Under the pieces are notes generated by a model that worked only from the letters and a program-made list of their open reading frames with translations, made no database searches and was not told where the DNA came from. Below are positions 7,959 through 16,485 of a stretch of 64,000 nt of DNA, in pieces. Source of the DNA: Cytophagales bacterium (GTDB lineage Bacteria > Bacteroidota > Bacteroidia > Cytophagales > Spirosomataceae). Both the position numbers and the translations under genes were made by a program. The first letter of the stretch is position 1. The number at the start of each line of letters is the position of its first letter. The DNA is taken from NCBI GenBank assembly GCA_013298865.1, contig JAAFJL010000003.1, forward strand, positions 1 to 64,000. The letters are read 5' to 3'.

Positions 7959-9272
7959 ATGAACAATACAGACTTAAAAACTCAATTAATCGCAGATTTC
8001 AAAACTGCCGAAGGACGCATGAATGGCGAAGCAAAATCGGCTGTTCATCAAGTTCGTCAGCAAGCGTTGGAGCGTTTCGATAAATTGGGTTTTCCTACCA
8101 CAAGACACGAAGAGTGGAAATATTCTAATGTTAAAAATTTAGTCAATCAAGCATTTGAATTTAATGCTGAGACTAATTTTTCAGCAAAAGATTTAGAAGA
8201 AATGCCCATTCCGAATCTTGAAGGCAATATTTTATATTTTATTAACGGAATTTATAATACAGAACTTTCATCAATTGTAAGTCCTGATTCTGAATTGCAG
8301 ATTTTGACTTTTGCAGAAGCTGCCAAAACTCAACCTGAATTAGTTGAACAGTATTTTAATAAATATTCAGACTATCAGGATAATGCTTTCACTGCTTTAA
8401 ATACAGCCTTCGCACAGAATGGCGTATTCGTTCATGTGCCTGACAATAAAGTAGTTGCACAACCAATAATCCTTCGTTTTATCAGTGATGCTCGTACTTT
8501 GAATGTAGCATCTCAACCCAGAAATCTTATCGTTGTTGGCAAGCGTTCAGAAGTTCAAATTGCAGAAGCGTATCGTTCTTTTGGAGAAAATGCCTCCTTT
8601 ACGAATGCCGTGACAGAGTTTGTTGTTGGAGAAGAAGCTAACGTACATTACTACAAAGTTCAGAACGAATCGGATAAATCTTACCACATCGGTACGACCT
8701 CGGTTTTGCAAGCTGGAAAATCAGTTTTCACCGCAAATACAGTAACTGCCAATGGTGGATTTGTGCGTAATAATCTGAATATCAAGATAGACGGTGAATA
8801 TGCAGAAGCCAATATGTTTGGTTTGTATATTCCAAATGGCAAGCAACATATTGATAACCATACTGCGGTTGACCACGCAAAACCTAATTCAAATTCAAAC
8901 GAATTGTACAAAGGGATTTTGAAAGGGAAATCAACAGGTGTATTTAATGGTAAGATTTTCGTGAGACAAGATGCTCAGAAAACGAATGCGTTTCAGTCTT
9001 GTAAAAACGTTTTGTTATCAGAAGATGCTTCAATGAATACTAAGCCACAGTTAGAAATTTGGGCAGATGATGTAAAATGTTCGCACGGTACAACCACAGG
9101 ACAATTGAACGACGATGCACTTTTCTATATGCAAGCTCGTGGTATTTCAAAAGATTCTGCCAGAGCTTTATTGACCTTAGCTTTCGCTCAAGACGTAATT
9201 GACAAATTTGAAATTGTAGCGATAAAAGAATACTTGCAGACTTTGATTGAGGAGAAGATTTATCAACTTTAA
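7959..9272 (+). CDS. sufD: Fe-S cluster assembly protein SufD
   Basis: SufD pairs with SufB and SufC in the scaffold complex. The C-terminal core with KTNAFQSCKNVLLSEDAS and CSHGTTTGQLNDDALFYMQ is the SufB/SufD beta-helix signature; NHTAVDHAKPNSNS and the GKSTGVFNGKIFVRQDAQ strand precede it. The frame is open back to a TTG directly after the sufC stop (7935), but the ATG at 7959 (MNNTDLKTQL) gives a normal SufD N terminus of 437 residues and is preferred. Confidence 0.95.
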   Translation: MNNTDLKTQLIADFKTAEGRMNGEAKSAVHQVRQQALERFDKLGFPTTRHEEWKYSNVKNLVNQAFEFNAETNFSAKDLEEMPIPNLEGNILYFINGIYNTELSSIVSPDSELQILTFAEAAKTQPELVEQYFNKYSDYQDNAFTALNTAFAQNGVFVHVPDNKVVAQPIILRFISDARTLNVASQPRNLIVVGKRSEVQIAEAYRSFGENASFTNAVTEFVVGEEANVHYYKVQNESDKSYHIGTTSVLQAGKSVFTANTVTANGGFVRNNLNIKIDGEYAEANMFGLYIPNGKQHIDNHTAVDHAKPNSNSNELYKGILKGKSTGVFNGKIFVRQDAQKTNAFQSCKNVLLSEDASMNTKPQLEIWADDVKCSHGTTTGQLNDDALFYMQARGISKDSARALLTLAFAQDVIDKFEIVAIKEYLQTLIEEKIYQL

Positions 9273-9284
9273 AAAGATAAGAAT

Positions 9285-9569
9285 ATGTTTCCAAAATTAA
9301 TTGATGTACAAGGACTTGATAATTACCGTCTTGCATTGAAATATGAAGATGGAACACAAGGCATTGCAGATGTTTCAAACCTTGCTCACAAAGGCATTTT
9401 TGAAGAATGGGATAGAAATAATCTTTTCAAAAAAGTATATCTTGACAAAGAATCAAACGCCGTAGCTTGGAATGAAGATTTAGATATTTGTCCTGATTCA
9501 TTGTATTTAAAATTATTAGGAATCAGTTTTCAAGATTGGAAACAAAAAGAACAGTATGCCACAAATTAG
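9285..9569 (+). CDS. DUF2442 domain protein
   Basis: This 94-residue protein matches the DUF2442 pattern: LALKYEDGTQGIADVSNL followed by GIFEEWDRNNLFKKVYLD and a Trp-containing AVAWNEDLDICPDSLYLK ending. DUF2442 proteins are often encoded next to DUF4160 proteins, as here, and such pairs are suspected of being toxin-antitoxin-like (inference). It begins 13 bases after sufD and its 3' end overlaps the next gene by 14 bases. Its placement inside the suf operon is unusual. Confidence 0.8.
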   Translation: MFPKLIDVQGLDNYRLALKYEDGTQGIADVSNLAHKGIFEEWDRNNLFKKVYLDKESNAVAWNEDLDICPDSLYLKLLGISFQDWKQKEQYATN

Positions 9570-9816
9570 TCGTTTTTTCGGAATACTCATTTATATGTAT
9601 TTCGATGATCATAATCCTCCACATTTTCACGCACATTATGGAGATTTTAAAGCGGTAATTTCAATCAATGATTTTGCCTTATTAGAAGGAAAATTACCAG
9701 CAAAAACATTAGGATTAGTAGTAGAATGGGCAGTTTTGCATCAACAAGAATTGATAAAAAACTGGGAGTTAATGGAAGAAAATAAACCTATGTTAAAAAT
9801 TGAACCTTTACAATAA
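9556..9816 (+). CDS. DUF4160 domain protein
   Basis: This 86-residue protein carries the DUF4160 hallmark FDDHNPPHFHAHYG (about residues 16-29), then an AVISIND strand and a C-terminal WAVLHQQELIKNWELM helix. Its biochemical role is unknown. It overlaps the DUF2442 gene by 14 bases and its TAA stop overlaps the sufS ATG by one base, so all three are likely translationally coupled. The tight overlap suggests the pair moved as a unit and became part of the operon. Confidence 0.82.
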   Translation: MPQISRFFGILIYMYFDDHNPPHFHAHYGDFKAVISINDFALLEGKLPAKTLGLVVEWAVLHQQELIKNWELMEENKPMLKIEPLQ

Positions 9817-11048
9817 TGCAACTCACAGAAACATTAGATATACAAGCAATCAGAGCTGATTTCCCTATCCTTAATCAAGAAATTAATGGACGGAAATTGG
9901 TGTATTTTGATAATGCTGCAACTACTCAAAAACCGACCTCAGTTATCGAAACTATTACGCATTACTACAATTTCGATAACGCCAATATTCACCGAGGAAT
10001 CCACACATTGGCAGAACGTGCCACTCGTGATTTTGAGGCTTCTCGTGAGGCAATCCGTGATTTTTTAGGGGCTTCGTCCATTGAAGAAATTATTTTTACT
10101 TCTGGAACAACGCAAGGTATTAACTTGGTAGCCAGCACTTTCGGACGAAAATTCATCAAAGAAGGTGATGAGATTATCATTTCGGGCATGGAACATCATT
10201 CTAATATTGTGCCTTGGCAAATGCTTTGTGAAGAGAATGGAATTAAACTGAAAGTGATTCCAGTAACGGATTTGGGCGAACTGGATATGGAAGCATACCA
10301 AAATTTGCTTTCTGAAAAAGTGAAGTTAGTTTCGGTCAATCACGTTTCAAATTCATTAGGAACTATCAATCCTGTGAAGGAAATAATTGATTTAGCCCAT
10401 AGTTTTGGAGCAAAAGTTTTGATTGATGGAGCTCAGGCAACCTCTCACTTAAACATTGACGTTCAAGCACTTGACGCTGATTTTTATGTTTTCTCTGCTC
10501 ATAAATTGTATGGTCCGACGGGGATAGGAGTTCTATATGGTAGAAAAGATATTCTCAACGCTATGCCTCCATACATGGGTGGTGGCGAGATGATAAAAGA
10601 CGTAACTTTCGAGAAGACAACCTATAATGAATTACCCTATAAATTTGAAGCAGGGACTCCAAATATCGCTGACGTAGTAGCTTTGAAAACTGCCTTGGAA
10701 TACATTGCTTTTCACGGAAAAGAAAATATTGCTGCCCACGAAGATATGTTGTTGAAATACGCAACAGAGCAATTATCTGAAATAGAAGGACTACGAATTA
10801 TCGGACAAGCAAAAGAAAAAATATCAGTAGTGAGTTTTGTAATAGACGGTATTCACCATCAAGATATTGGTGTATTGCTTGATAATCAAGGAGTTGCCGT
10901 TCGGACTGGACATCATTGCACACAACCACTCATGCAAAGATTCAACATCTTGGGAACGTCCAGAGCATCATTTGCTGTTTATAATACGGTGGAGGAGATA
11001 GATAGATTGGTGGCAGGTTTGCACAAGGTTAAGAAAATGCTTTTGTAA
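9816..11048 (+). CDS. sufS: Cysteine desulfurase SufS
   Basis: SufS takes sulfur from cysteine as a persulfide, for cluster assembly. In 410 residues the PLP lysine is K230 in FSAHKLYGPTGIG, and the persulfide cysteine is C368 in VRTGHHCTQPLM, followed by the SufS-type ending NILGTSRASFAVYNTVEEID. VYFDNAATTQKP near the N terminus is typical. It is followed after 11 bases by sufE, its sulfur acceptor. Confidence 0.97.
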   Translation: MQLTETLDIQAIRADFPILNQEINGRKLVYFDNAATTQKPTSVIETITHYYNFDNANIHRGIHTLAERATRDFEASREAIRDFLGASSIEEIIFTSGTTQGINLVASTFGRKFIKEGDEIIISGMEHHSNIVPWQMLCEENGIKLKVIPVTDLGELDMEAYQNLLSEKVKLVSVNHVSNSLGTINPVKEIIDLAHSFGAKVLIDGAQATSHLNIDVQALDADFYVFSAHKLYGPTGIGVLYGRKDILNAMPPYMGGGEMIKDVTFEKTTYNELPYKFEAGTPNIADVVALKTALEYIAFHGKENIAAHEDMLLKYATEQLSEIEGLRIIGQAKEKISVVSFVIDGIHHQDIGVLLDNQGVAVRTGHHCTQPLMQRFNILGTSRASFAVYNTVEEIDRLVAGLHKVKKMLL

Positions 11049-11059
11049 TATTTTAGAGA

Positions 11060-11479
11060 ATGACAATTAACGAATCACAAGACGAAATAATAGAAGAATT
11101 TGAGTTGTTTGACGATTGGGCAGACAAATACGAATATATCATTGATTTGGGAAAGAAACTCAAAGGGCTTTCCGAAGAACAAAAAACCGAAGATAATATT
11201 ATCAAAGGTTGCCAGAGTAGGGTTTGGTTGAATGCTCGGAAAGAAGATGAAAGTCTTATCTTTGAAGCTGATTCTGAGGCAATCATTGTGAAAGGTTTGG
11301 TCAATATGCTCATCAGAGTATTGTCTGGACATACGCCACATGACATTGCCAAAGCTGACTTATACTTTATGGATAAAATAGGAATGAGCCAGCATCTTGC
11401 CCAAACTCGCTCAAATGGTTTGGCTTCGATGGTGAAACAAATGAAGAATTATGCGATAGCTTATTCATTGAAAAATTAG
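11060..11479 (+). CDS. sufE: Sulfur acceptor protein SufE
   Basis: SufE accepts persulfide sulfur from SufS and passes it to the SufBCD scaffold. The 139-residue protein has the acceptor cysteine at C51 in NIIKGCQSRVWL and the characteristic LSGHTPHDIAKADLYFMDKIGMSQHLAQTRSNGLASMV. Placement directly after sufS is the standard order. Confidence 0.96.
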   Translation: MTINESQDEIIEEFELFDDWADKYEYIIDLGKKLKGLSEEQKTEDNIIKGCQSRVWLNARKEDESLIFEADSEAIIVKGLVNMLIRVLSGHTPHDIAKADLYFMDKIGMSQHLAQTRSNGLASMVKQMKNYAIAYSLKN

Positions 11480-11504
11480 ATTTTGAACTCAAAAAATTAA
11501 CATC

Positions 11505-11693
11505 ATGGAAGTATTAGAAAAAGCATCTTTTATGGATTTCATGCAAACTTTGCCTGATAGATTTTCTGTGGATGAAGTGATGGAAAGGGTTATTCTTTTG
11601 GCTAAGGTTCAAAAAGCACAAGAACAATTACGTAACGGTGAATCATTTAGTAATGATGAAATGAAAGCATTAGTGAAGTCATGGGCAAAGTAG
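11505..11693 (+). CDS. Small antitoxin-like protein
   Basis: This 62-residue, mostly helical protein (MEVLEKASFMDFMQTLPDRF...) precedes and overlaps by 13 bases a RelE/ParE-type toxin gene, the normal order of antitoxin then toxin. The C-terminal NGESFSNDEMKALVKSW fits the short addiction-module antitoxins that wrap the toxin. No clear DNA-binding fold is visible, so self-regulation of the module is uncertain; here it would be read from the suf promoter in any case. Confidence 0.75.
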   Translation: MEVLEKASFMDFMQTLPDRFSVDEVMERVILLAKVQKAQEQLRNGESFSNDEMKALVKSWAK

Positions 11694-11968
11694 AATGGTC
11701 GAATGAAGCAAGAGAAGATTTAGAAGAGTTTTATCTTCAATATTGTGAATTCTCAGAAAAGTTTGCTCAAAAATGGGCTGATGATATTTTCGAGGTAATT
11801 CATTTATTAGAAAAAAATCCAAGATTAGGTCGTATCGTTCCTGAACTACAAGTTCAATCCATTAGAGAAATGATTATTGGAAAATATAGATTACTGTATC
11901 AAATTGGGAAAGACGACAATATCGAAATTTTAACAATCCGTCATTCTTCAATGCCATTAAATTACTAA
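11681..11968 (+). CDS. RelE/ParE family toxin
   Basis: The 95-residue protein has the RelE/ParE plan: VEWSNEAREDLEEFYLQY helix, a HLLEKNPRLGRIVPEL turn, REMIIGKYRLLYQI strands, and an EILTIRHSSM C terminus. Members either cleave mRNA on the ribosome (RelE) or poison gyrase (ParE); sequence alone does not separate them. It sits inside the suf operon between sufE and the DUF59 gene, with only 7 bases before the latter. Confidence 0.85.
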   Translation: MGKVEWSNEAREDLEEFYLQYCEFSEKFAQKWADDIFEVIHLLEKNPRLGRIVPELQVQSIREMIIGKYRLLYQIGKDDNIEILTIRHSSMPLNY

Positions 11969-11975
11969 ACAAAAA

Positions 11976-12287
11976 ATGTCAGAATTAGAATTAAAAGAAG
12001 AAGTAATCAAAGCAATCAAGGAGGTTTATGACCCTGAGATTCCCGTGAATGTCTATGAATTAGGCTTAATTTATGACATAAAAGTGTTTCCAGTAAATAA
12101 TGTTTATGTCTTGATGACCTTGACCTCACCTTCTTGTCCATCGGCAGAAGCAATCCCTGTTGAAATTGAACAAAAAATAAAGGAAATTTCAATCGTTTCA
12201 GATGTAAGTGTAGAATTAACTTTTGACCCACCGTATTCACAAGATATGATGTCGGAAGTAGCAAAATTGGAACTTGGATTTATGTAA
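11976..12287 (+). CDS. DUF59/MIP18-family Fe-S assembly protein (SufT-like)
   Basis: This 103-residue protein belongs to the DUF59 (MIP18) family, helpers in cluster maturation. DPEIPVNVYELGLIYDI (about 19-35) and MTLTSPSCPSAEAIP with C54 are the signature stretches. It lacks the N-terminal extension of classic SufT, so it resembles the stand-alone form in Bacteroidota suf operons. It is the last clear suf gene of the operon. Confidence 0.9.
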   Translation: MSELELKEEVIKAIKEVYDPEIPVNVYELGLIYDIKVFPVNNVYVLMTLTSPSCPSAEAIPVEIEQKIKEISIVSDVSVELTFDPPYSQDMMSEVAKLELGFM

Positions 12288-12289
12288 CA

Positions 12290-12378
12290 ATGTTGAATGA
12301 GAGAATGAGTGATTGATAGAATGTTTTATTCTTTTGAACTTGTAGTATTCACTCATTCTCTCAATAATTCATTCAAAA
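12290..12378. repeat. Inverted GAATGA-type short-word repeat
   Basis: Words such as TTGAATGAGAGAATGAGTGA in the left part meet their reverse complement (CACTCATTCTCTCAA, ATTCATTC) in the right part. Unit length is 7-8 bases. The repeat occupies the spacer between the DUF59 gene and the bacilliredoxin gene and could form a hairpin in the transcript. Confidence 0.6.
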
Positions 12379-12389
12379 TTAGAAAAAAT

Positions 12390-12803
12390 ATGTACCCAGA
12401 ACATTTAGTTGCTCCCATGCGTGAAGACATCGCTTCGGGAGGATTCAAAGAATTAAAATCAGCGAATGAAGTTGATTTAGTAATGACTGAAAAAGGCACA
12501 ACTTTGGTGTTTATTAATTCAGTTTGTGGTTGTTCAGCTCGTACTGCACGCCCAGGTGTGAAAGAAGCTGTCTTGAATTCTGAGAAAAAACCAGACCACT
12601 TGGTAACTGTTTTTGCTGGAGTAGATGCAGAAGCAACTGCAAAAGCTCGTGAATATACAGTGCCATATCCACCATCATCGCCTGCAATTGCACTTTTTAA
12701 AGATGGCGAATTAGTTCACATGATAGAGCGTCACCATATTGAAGGGCGTTCTGCAGAATTAATTGCTACGCATTTAGAAGGAGTTTTTGAAGAATATTGT
12801 TAA
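12390..12803 (+). CDS. BrxA/BrxB family bacilliredoxin
   Basis: This 137-residue thioredoxin-fold protein probably removes bacillithiol (or another thiol) from oxidised proteins. The active-site motif is C46-G-C48 in INSVCGCSARTARPGV, the hallmark of the YphP/YqiW family, and YTVPYPPSSPAIALFKDGELV follows. The frame extends upstream to 12309 through the repeat, but the ATG at 12390 (MYPEHLVAPMREDI) is where family members start. Its position after the suf genes fits thiol and iron-sulfur homeostasis. Confidence 0.92.
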   Translation: MYPEHLVAPMREDIASGGFKELKSANEVDLVMTEKGTTLVFINSVCGCSARTARPGVKEAVLNSEKKPDHLVTVFAGVDAEATAKAREYTVPYPPSSPAIALFKDGELVHMIERHHIEGRSAELIATHLEGVFEEYC

Positions 12804-12817
12804 GAATATGAGTTTTT

Positions 12818-12861
12818 AAAAAGGGCTTTTCTGTAAGAAGAAACGCCCTTTTTGTTTTTTT
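12818..12861 (+). terminator. Rho-independent terminator after bacilliredoxin gene
   Basis: AAAAAGGGC (12818-12826) pairs with GCCCTTTTT (12845-12853), with an inner TTTCT/AGAAA extension, followed by GTTTTTTT. This likely ends the suf-bacilliredoxin transcript. Confidence 0.85.
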
Positions 12862-12907
12862 AGATAAAAAATGAGAAATTGTAACCTTATCATCAAATTT
12901 CATATAA

Positions 12908-13567
12908 ATGGCTAAACATTCAAGTAAAGAAAAGTATTATTCAGAAGCTGAATTAATTTTGACTTTTGGGCTAACTCGTGTACCCAATGGAAATACTGAT
13001 TTGATGAGAGAATGGTTGAATATACCCAATGTTACTTTAAAAAATGAAGAGCAAATTCTGTTTGATAAAATACTCCATGAAGCACAGCAAAAAATAGAGG
13101 GTTGGCACGAAGAAGCCTTGAAAATGAAATTTATTGCCTTTGTTTTGGCACTTGGTCAAATGGAGGATGGACATGATTATAACACCTATTTTGAAGAAAC
13201 AATCTCTGCTACTGTCGAAGGAAATTACTTAAAAACTAAGACCGATTTCATGATTGCGAAAGGTGTTTTAGATTTACCGATTAAACCATTTTTTCATTTT
13301 CAGGAATGGAAAAAACACAAAGACCCAAACGGTGACCCAGTAGCCCAATTATTAGAAGCCTTTTTAATTGCCCAAGAAATCAACAAAAATAATAAGCCTC
13401 TTTACGGGTGTACAATTTCTGGCAAATACTGGGATTTCTTTACTATTCAAGATAAAACTTACTGTATATCAAAGACTTATGATTGTACGGATTCAATAGA
13501 GTTGCTGCAAATTATTTCAATTCTTCGTAAGTTTAAGGATATTTTACATACGACATTATTAGAATAA
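12908..13567 (+). CDS. Uncharacterised protein, possible PD-(D/E)XK nuclease fold
   Basis: A 219-residue protein with no signal or membrane segment. The stretch KTKTDFMIAKGVLDLP followed by FFHFQEWKKHK and GDPVAQLLEAFLIAQEIN resembles the Asp...Glu-x-Lys layout and following helix of PD-(D/E)XK nuclease-like proteins (D about 117, E and K in QEWK). A next strand PLYGCTISGKYWDFFTI also fits that fold. This is inference from pattern only; I do not recognise a named family. The gene stands alone between two terminators. Confidence 0.75.
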   Translation: MAKHSSKEKYYSEAELILTFGLTRVPNGNTDLMREWLNIPNVTLKNEEQILFDKILHEAQQKIEGWHEEALKMKFIAFVLALGQMEDGHDYNTYFEETISATVEGNYLKTKTDFMIAKGVLDLPIKPFFHFQEWKKHKDPNGDPVAQLLEAFLIAQEINKNNKPLYGCTISGKYWDFFTIQDKTYCISKTYDCTDSIELLQIISILRKFKDILHTTLLE

Positions 13568-13589
13568 AATATTCATGCTGTAAATCAAA

Positions 13590-13624
13590 AGAGTACTCAA
13601 AATTCGATTTTGAGTATTCTTTTA
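13590..13624. terminator. Bidirectional terminator
   Basis: AGAGTACTCAAAAT at 13590-13603 pairs with ATTTTGAGTATTCT at 13607-13620 over a 3-base loop, with A-run and T-run flanks. It separates the convergent nuclease-like and TPR genes. Confidence 0.88.
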
Positions 13625-13643
13625 CTATCAACCAATAAATACC

Positions 13644-15050
13644 TTATTTCTTATACTGTTCGATAATTCTAAAAATAGCTTTTTGTCTTTCTATATCTTT
13701 AAAATATTGGAACATGATTTCGTGTTGGTCATAGTCCAAAATCAAACCTGTTTCTAAATACAATAATGCTTCCTTGTATTTTCCATCAAAAATCTGATAA
13801 ATGGCAGCTCGATAGTATAACTCTGCTTCTTCTGGCAATTCATCAATGGCTGATAACATTAAATCACTTGCTTTGTCGTTATCGCCTTGTGCATGATGTA
13901 GGATAGACCATTTTATCCAAGTTTCGGCACTCAAAGGGTCATACTCAATTGATTTTTCGTAGGCTTCCATTGCTGAAACAACATTTCCTATAAATGCTTC
14001 CGCTTCTGCAAGGGCTAACCAGTAAAATCCATTTTTTTCATGCAATTGGATAGCCTTTTTCAAAAAATGAATAGCTTCAAAAAACTTACCCATTTCACAT
14101 AAACAGACACCAATTCCAAAATAACCGTCATCCCAATCTTGATCTAATTTTACGGCTTCTTTGTAGTATTTTATTGCTTCCTCAAATCTTTCTTGTCTCT
14201 CGATACTTGCACCCAAACAGCAGTATGTTTCAGAGCTAATGTCCTCATTTTCAAGGCAATACTTGTAATTTTTTTCAGCTTCCTCGAATCTCTCAAGATT
14301 CATATAACTATTTCCTAAATTGAAATATGCCGAAGCAAAATCTTCTTTTATCGCCACAGCATACTCGTAGGCATCGGCGGCTTCTTCAAATCTTGATAAT
14401 TTTGAATAAGCAATCCCGATATTATACCAAGCATTGTGCGAAAATGGATCATTGTCAATAAACTGCTGATAATAAGGCAAGCTATCTTCTAATTTTCCGA
14501 TTTCATCTAAACTTGACGCCAACTCGTAGAGGGCATTTTCGTTTCCTAAATTAATCTGAATTGACTGCTTGAAGGCTTCTATTGCCTCATAATGTTTTCC
14601 CCAACTTTGATATGCTAAACCAATATGATAATAAACGTCGTCCTTATCTTCTGCATGATCTAAAACCTCTTTCAGAAGCATTACTGAGGCTTCGTAATCA
14701 CCTCGTAAGCCAAAAATTGTACCTTTCATGTACAAAATATCAAGGTCTGAGGGATTATAAAGAGCGGCTTGTTCAAGAATTTCGAGAGCTATGTCGTATT
14801 TACCTAAATTGGTCAATAACTGAGTTTTATCAAGCGTCAATTCAAGGGAATATGGATATTGTTCGAGGGCAATGTCACAAGCCTCAACGGCTTCTTCTAA
14901 TTTGCCTTCAACCATATAGTGCTCTACGATGTCTTCGTAAGTATCTAAATCAAAGAAAGATGGTTCACGTTTTTTGAGCATAGACTCAAAACGGCGAACA
15001 CAATCAAGAATATCTTCTTGTTTACGGTCTTCGTAATCTTCTTCCATCAT
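13644..15050 (-). CDS. Tetratricopeptide repeat protein
   Basis: This 468-residue cytoplasmic protein is made almost wholly of TPR units, roughly 11 tandem 34-residue helix pairs from about residue 40 to 440. Examples are AWYNIGIAYSKLSRFEEAAD and AYFNLGNSYMNLERFEEAEK, each with the W/Y-G-A pattern. TPR arrays bind partner proteins; no catalytic domain is attached. It is expressed alone. Its partner cannot be told from context. Confidence 0.92.
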   Translation of the reverse strand: MMEEDYEDRKQEDILDCVRRFESMLKKREPSFFDLDTYEDIVEHYMVEGKLEEAVEACDIALEQYPYSLELTLDKTQLLTNLGKYDIALEILEQAALYNPSDLDILYMKGTIFGLRGDYEASVMLLKEVLDHAEDKDDVYYHIGLAYQSWGKHYEAIEAFKQSIQINLGNENALYELASSLDEIGKLEDSLPYYQQFIDNDPFSHNAWYNIGIAYSKLSRFEEAADAYEYAVAIKEDFASAYFNLGNSYMNLERFEEAEKNYKYCLENEDISSETYCCLGASIERQERFEEAIKYYKEAVKLDQDWDDGYFGIGVCLCEMGKFFEAIHFLKKAIQLHEKNGFYWLALAEAEAFIGNVVSAMEAYEKSIEYDPLSAETWIKWSILHHAQGDNDKASDLMLSAIDELPEEAELYYRAAIYQIFDGKYKEALLYLETGLILDYDQHEIMFQYFKDIERQKAIFRIIEQYKK

Positions 15051-15251
15051 AAACTTTTTCGGGTATCGGTGTGGGGAGTTTCTTGTTTTGAAACATTTAC
15101 TCTCCGAATGATTAAATTATAATTCAAGATAGCAAAAAAAATCTTTTTTGCCAACAGATTTCATCTTGTTTTTAAGTAAAATCTCAGCTTTATATATCAG
15201 CAAAAATCGTACAAGTATTAGCTTTTCAGGAAAATCCTGCCAAATTCTGTC

Positions 15252-16244
15252 TTATTTGGGCAAATTGGCACAAATGCGTTGGATTGAATTTTCTAAAGTA
15301 TTGAATTCAAATTGAAGCAAATGTTTAATTTTTTTGTTGGAATAATAAAAATGAAGTGATGATGACAAGGCAGTTTCTTTTGTAATGAGTGGGGCTTTTC
15401 CTGTAAACCAACTTCTGACGGCTTCTATTCGCCAAAGAATATTTGAAATTTTGGATGAAATTTTAAAACTTGGAGCTTTTTTATTGAAACCTTTAGCTAC
15501 TAAATTAAAGAAATCTTTGTACTGAATTACGGCGGTACTCAAAATAAATCGTTCATTATCTGTCTGATTTTCAAATAGTTGGTAAACGATTTTAGCTAAA
15601 TCTTCAACGTCAATATAATTTAATGAACCTTCTGGGTAAAATTTCTTTTCGTCATAAATATATTTGAACAATTGCGTACTGCTTTTGCTCCAATCGGCTT
15701 CTCCAAGAATGACTGATGGATTCACGATAAAGGCTTTCAATCCTTCGGCTATTCCTCTCCAAACTTCAAGTTCTGCATGGTATTTTGTCTTGGCATAGTT
15801 AGAATTCAAAGGAGAATCTACCCATTGTTGACTTTCATCAATCGTAATTAGGTCATTAAAACTATTCGGATTAGTGGGTATTTTTCGCCCAAGAGCCGCA
15901 ACTGAACTGATAAAACAGAGGTATTTTCCTCCTGCCGACAAGCAAGCATTTACCACATTTGCTGTACCTTCTACATTGACTTTGAACATTAAATCCTTGT
16001 CTTTTTCTGCAAAAGAAACAATTGCTGCAGCATGAATAATTTTGTCTGCTTTCCTGACAGGTTCTTCCAAAGAAAGTACATCCAAAACGTCTCCTGCGTA
16101 CCATTCTATTTGATTTTGGACATCTTTCAATAGTGATAAATCTGCATTTGGTCGAGCCAAACCAGCAACTTTTTCACCTTTTGATAAAAAATGTCTTGCC
16201 AAAAAACTCCCCACTAAACCATTGATGCCTGTAATTAAAACCAC
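15252..16244 (-). CDS. NAD-dependent epimerase/dehydratase family protein (extended SDR)
   Basis: This 330-residue extended short-chain dehydrogenase has the nucleotide-binding GxxGxxG at 6-12 (ITGINGLVGSF), and the catalytic Tyr-x3-Lys at Y150/K154 (NYAKTKYHAE). A Ser before it (FISSVAALG) completes the triad. NPSVILGEADW is typical of dihydroflavonol-reductase or steroid-dehydrogenase-like members. The substrate is unknown. Downstream of its stop lies 201 bases of plain AT-rich spacer before the TPR gene start. Confidence 0.9.
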   Translation of the reverse strand: MVLITGINGLVGSFLARHFLSKGEKVAGLARPNADLSLLKDVQNQIEWYAGDVLDVLSLEEPVRKADKIIHAAAIVSFAEKDKDLMFKVNVEGTANVVNACLSAGGKYLCFISSVAALGRKIPTNPNSFNDLITIDESQQWVDSPLNSNYAKTKYHAELEVWRGIAEGLKAFIVNPSVILGEADWSKSSTQLFKYIYDEKKFYPEGSLNYIDVEDLAKIVYQLFENQTDNERFILSTAVIQYKDFFNLVAKGFNKKAPSFKISSKISNILWRIEAVRSWFTGKAPLITKETALSSSLHFYYSNKKIKHLLQFEFNTLENSIQRICANLPK

Positions 16245-16340
16245 GTTTTTCTTATTTGAAAAGTCAAAAATTTCGGAAACTTTAAAGTTAATAACGGTGA
16301 AATAATAACGTATAAAATTTTAGTCTGGTTATTTTAGCGT

Positions 16341-16401
16341 CAGTGTTCCCTATTTTTGAAGCGAATAGCATCGCTATTTAATGAAAAAATAGGGAACACT
16401 G
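16341..16401. repeat. 17-bp perfect inverted repeat element
   Basis: CAGTGTTCCCTATTTTT (16341-16357) is exactly reverse-complemented at 16385-16401. The 27-base centre has its own small inverted repeat (AGCGA...TCGCT). It sits in the 327-base spacer between the divergent SDR and ppx genes, which otherwise shows only the heptamer tract at 16486. It looks like a mobile hairpin element (REP-like) rather than a terminator, as there is no suitably placed T-run for either flanking gene. Confidence 0.7.
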
Positions 16402-16485
16402 GTGGTAAAAGAGTCGCATAAAAATTATAAGTTATTGTTTTACCGTTACTAAATTCAACAATTCACTTAACTTTAAAGAATGCAA

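Noticed and set aside
14582-14977. 131-residue frame opposite the TPR gene
   Set aside because: It is antisense to a clear TPR coding region and has no plausible start context.
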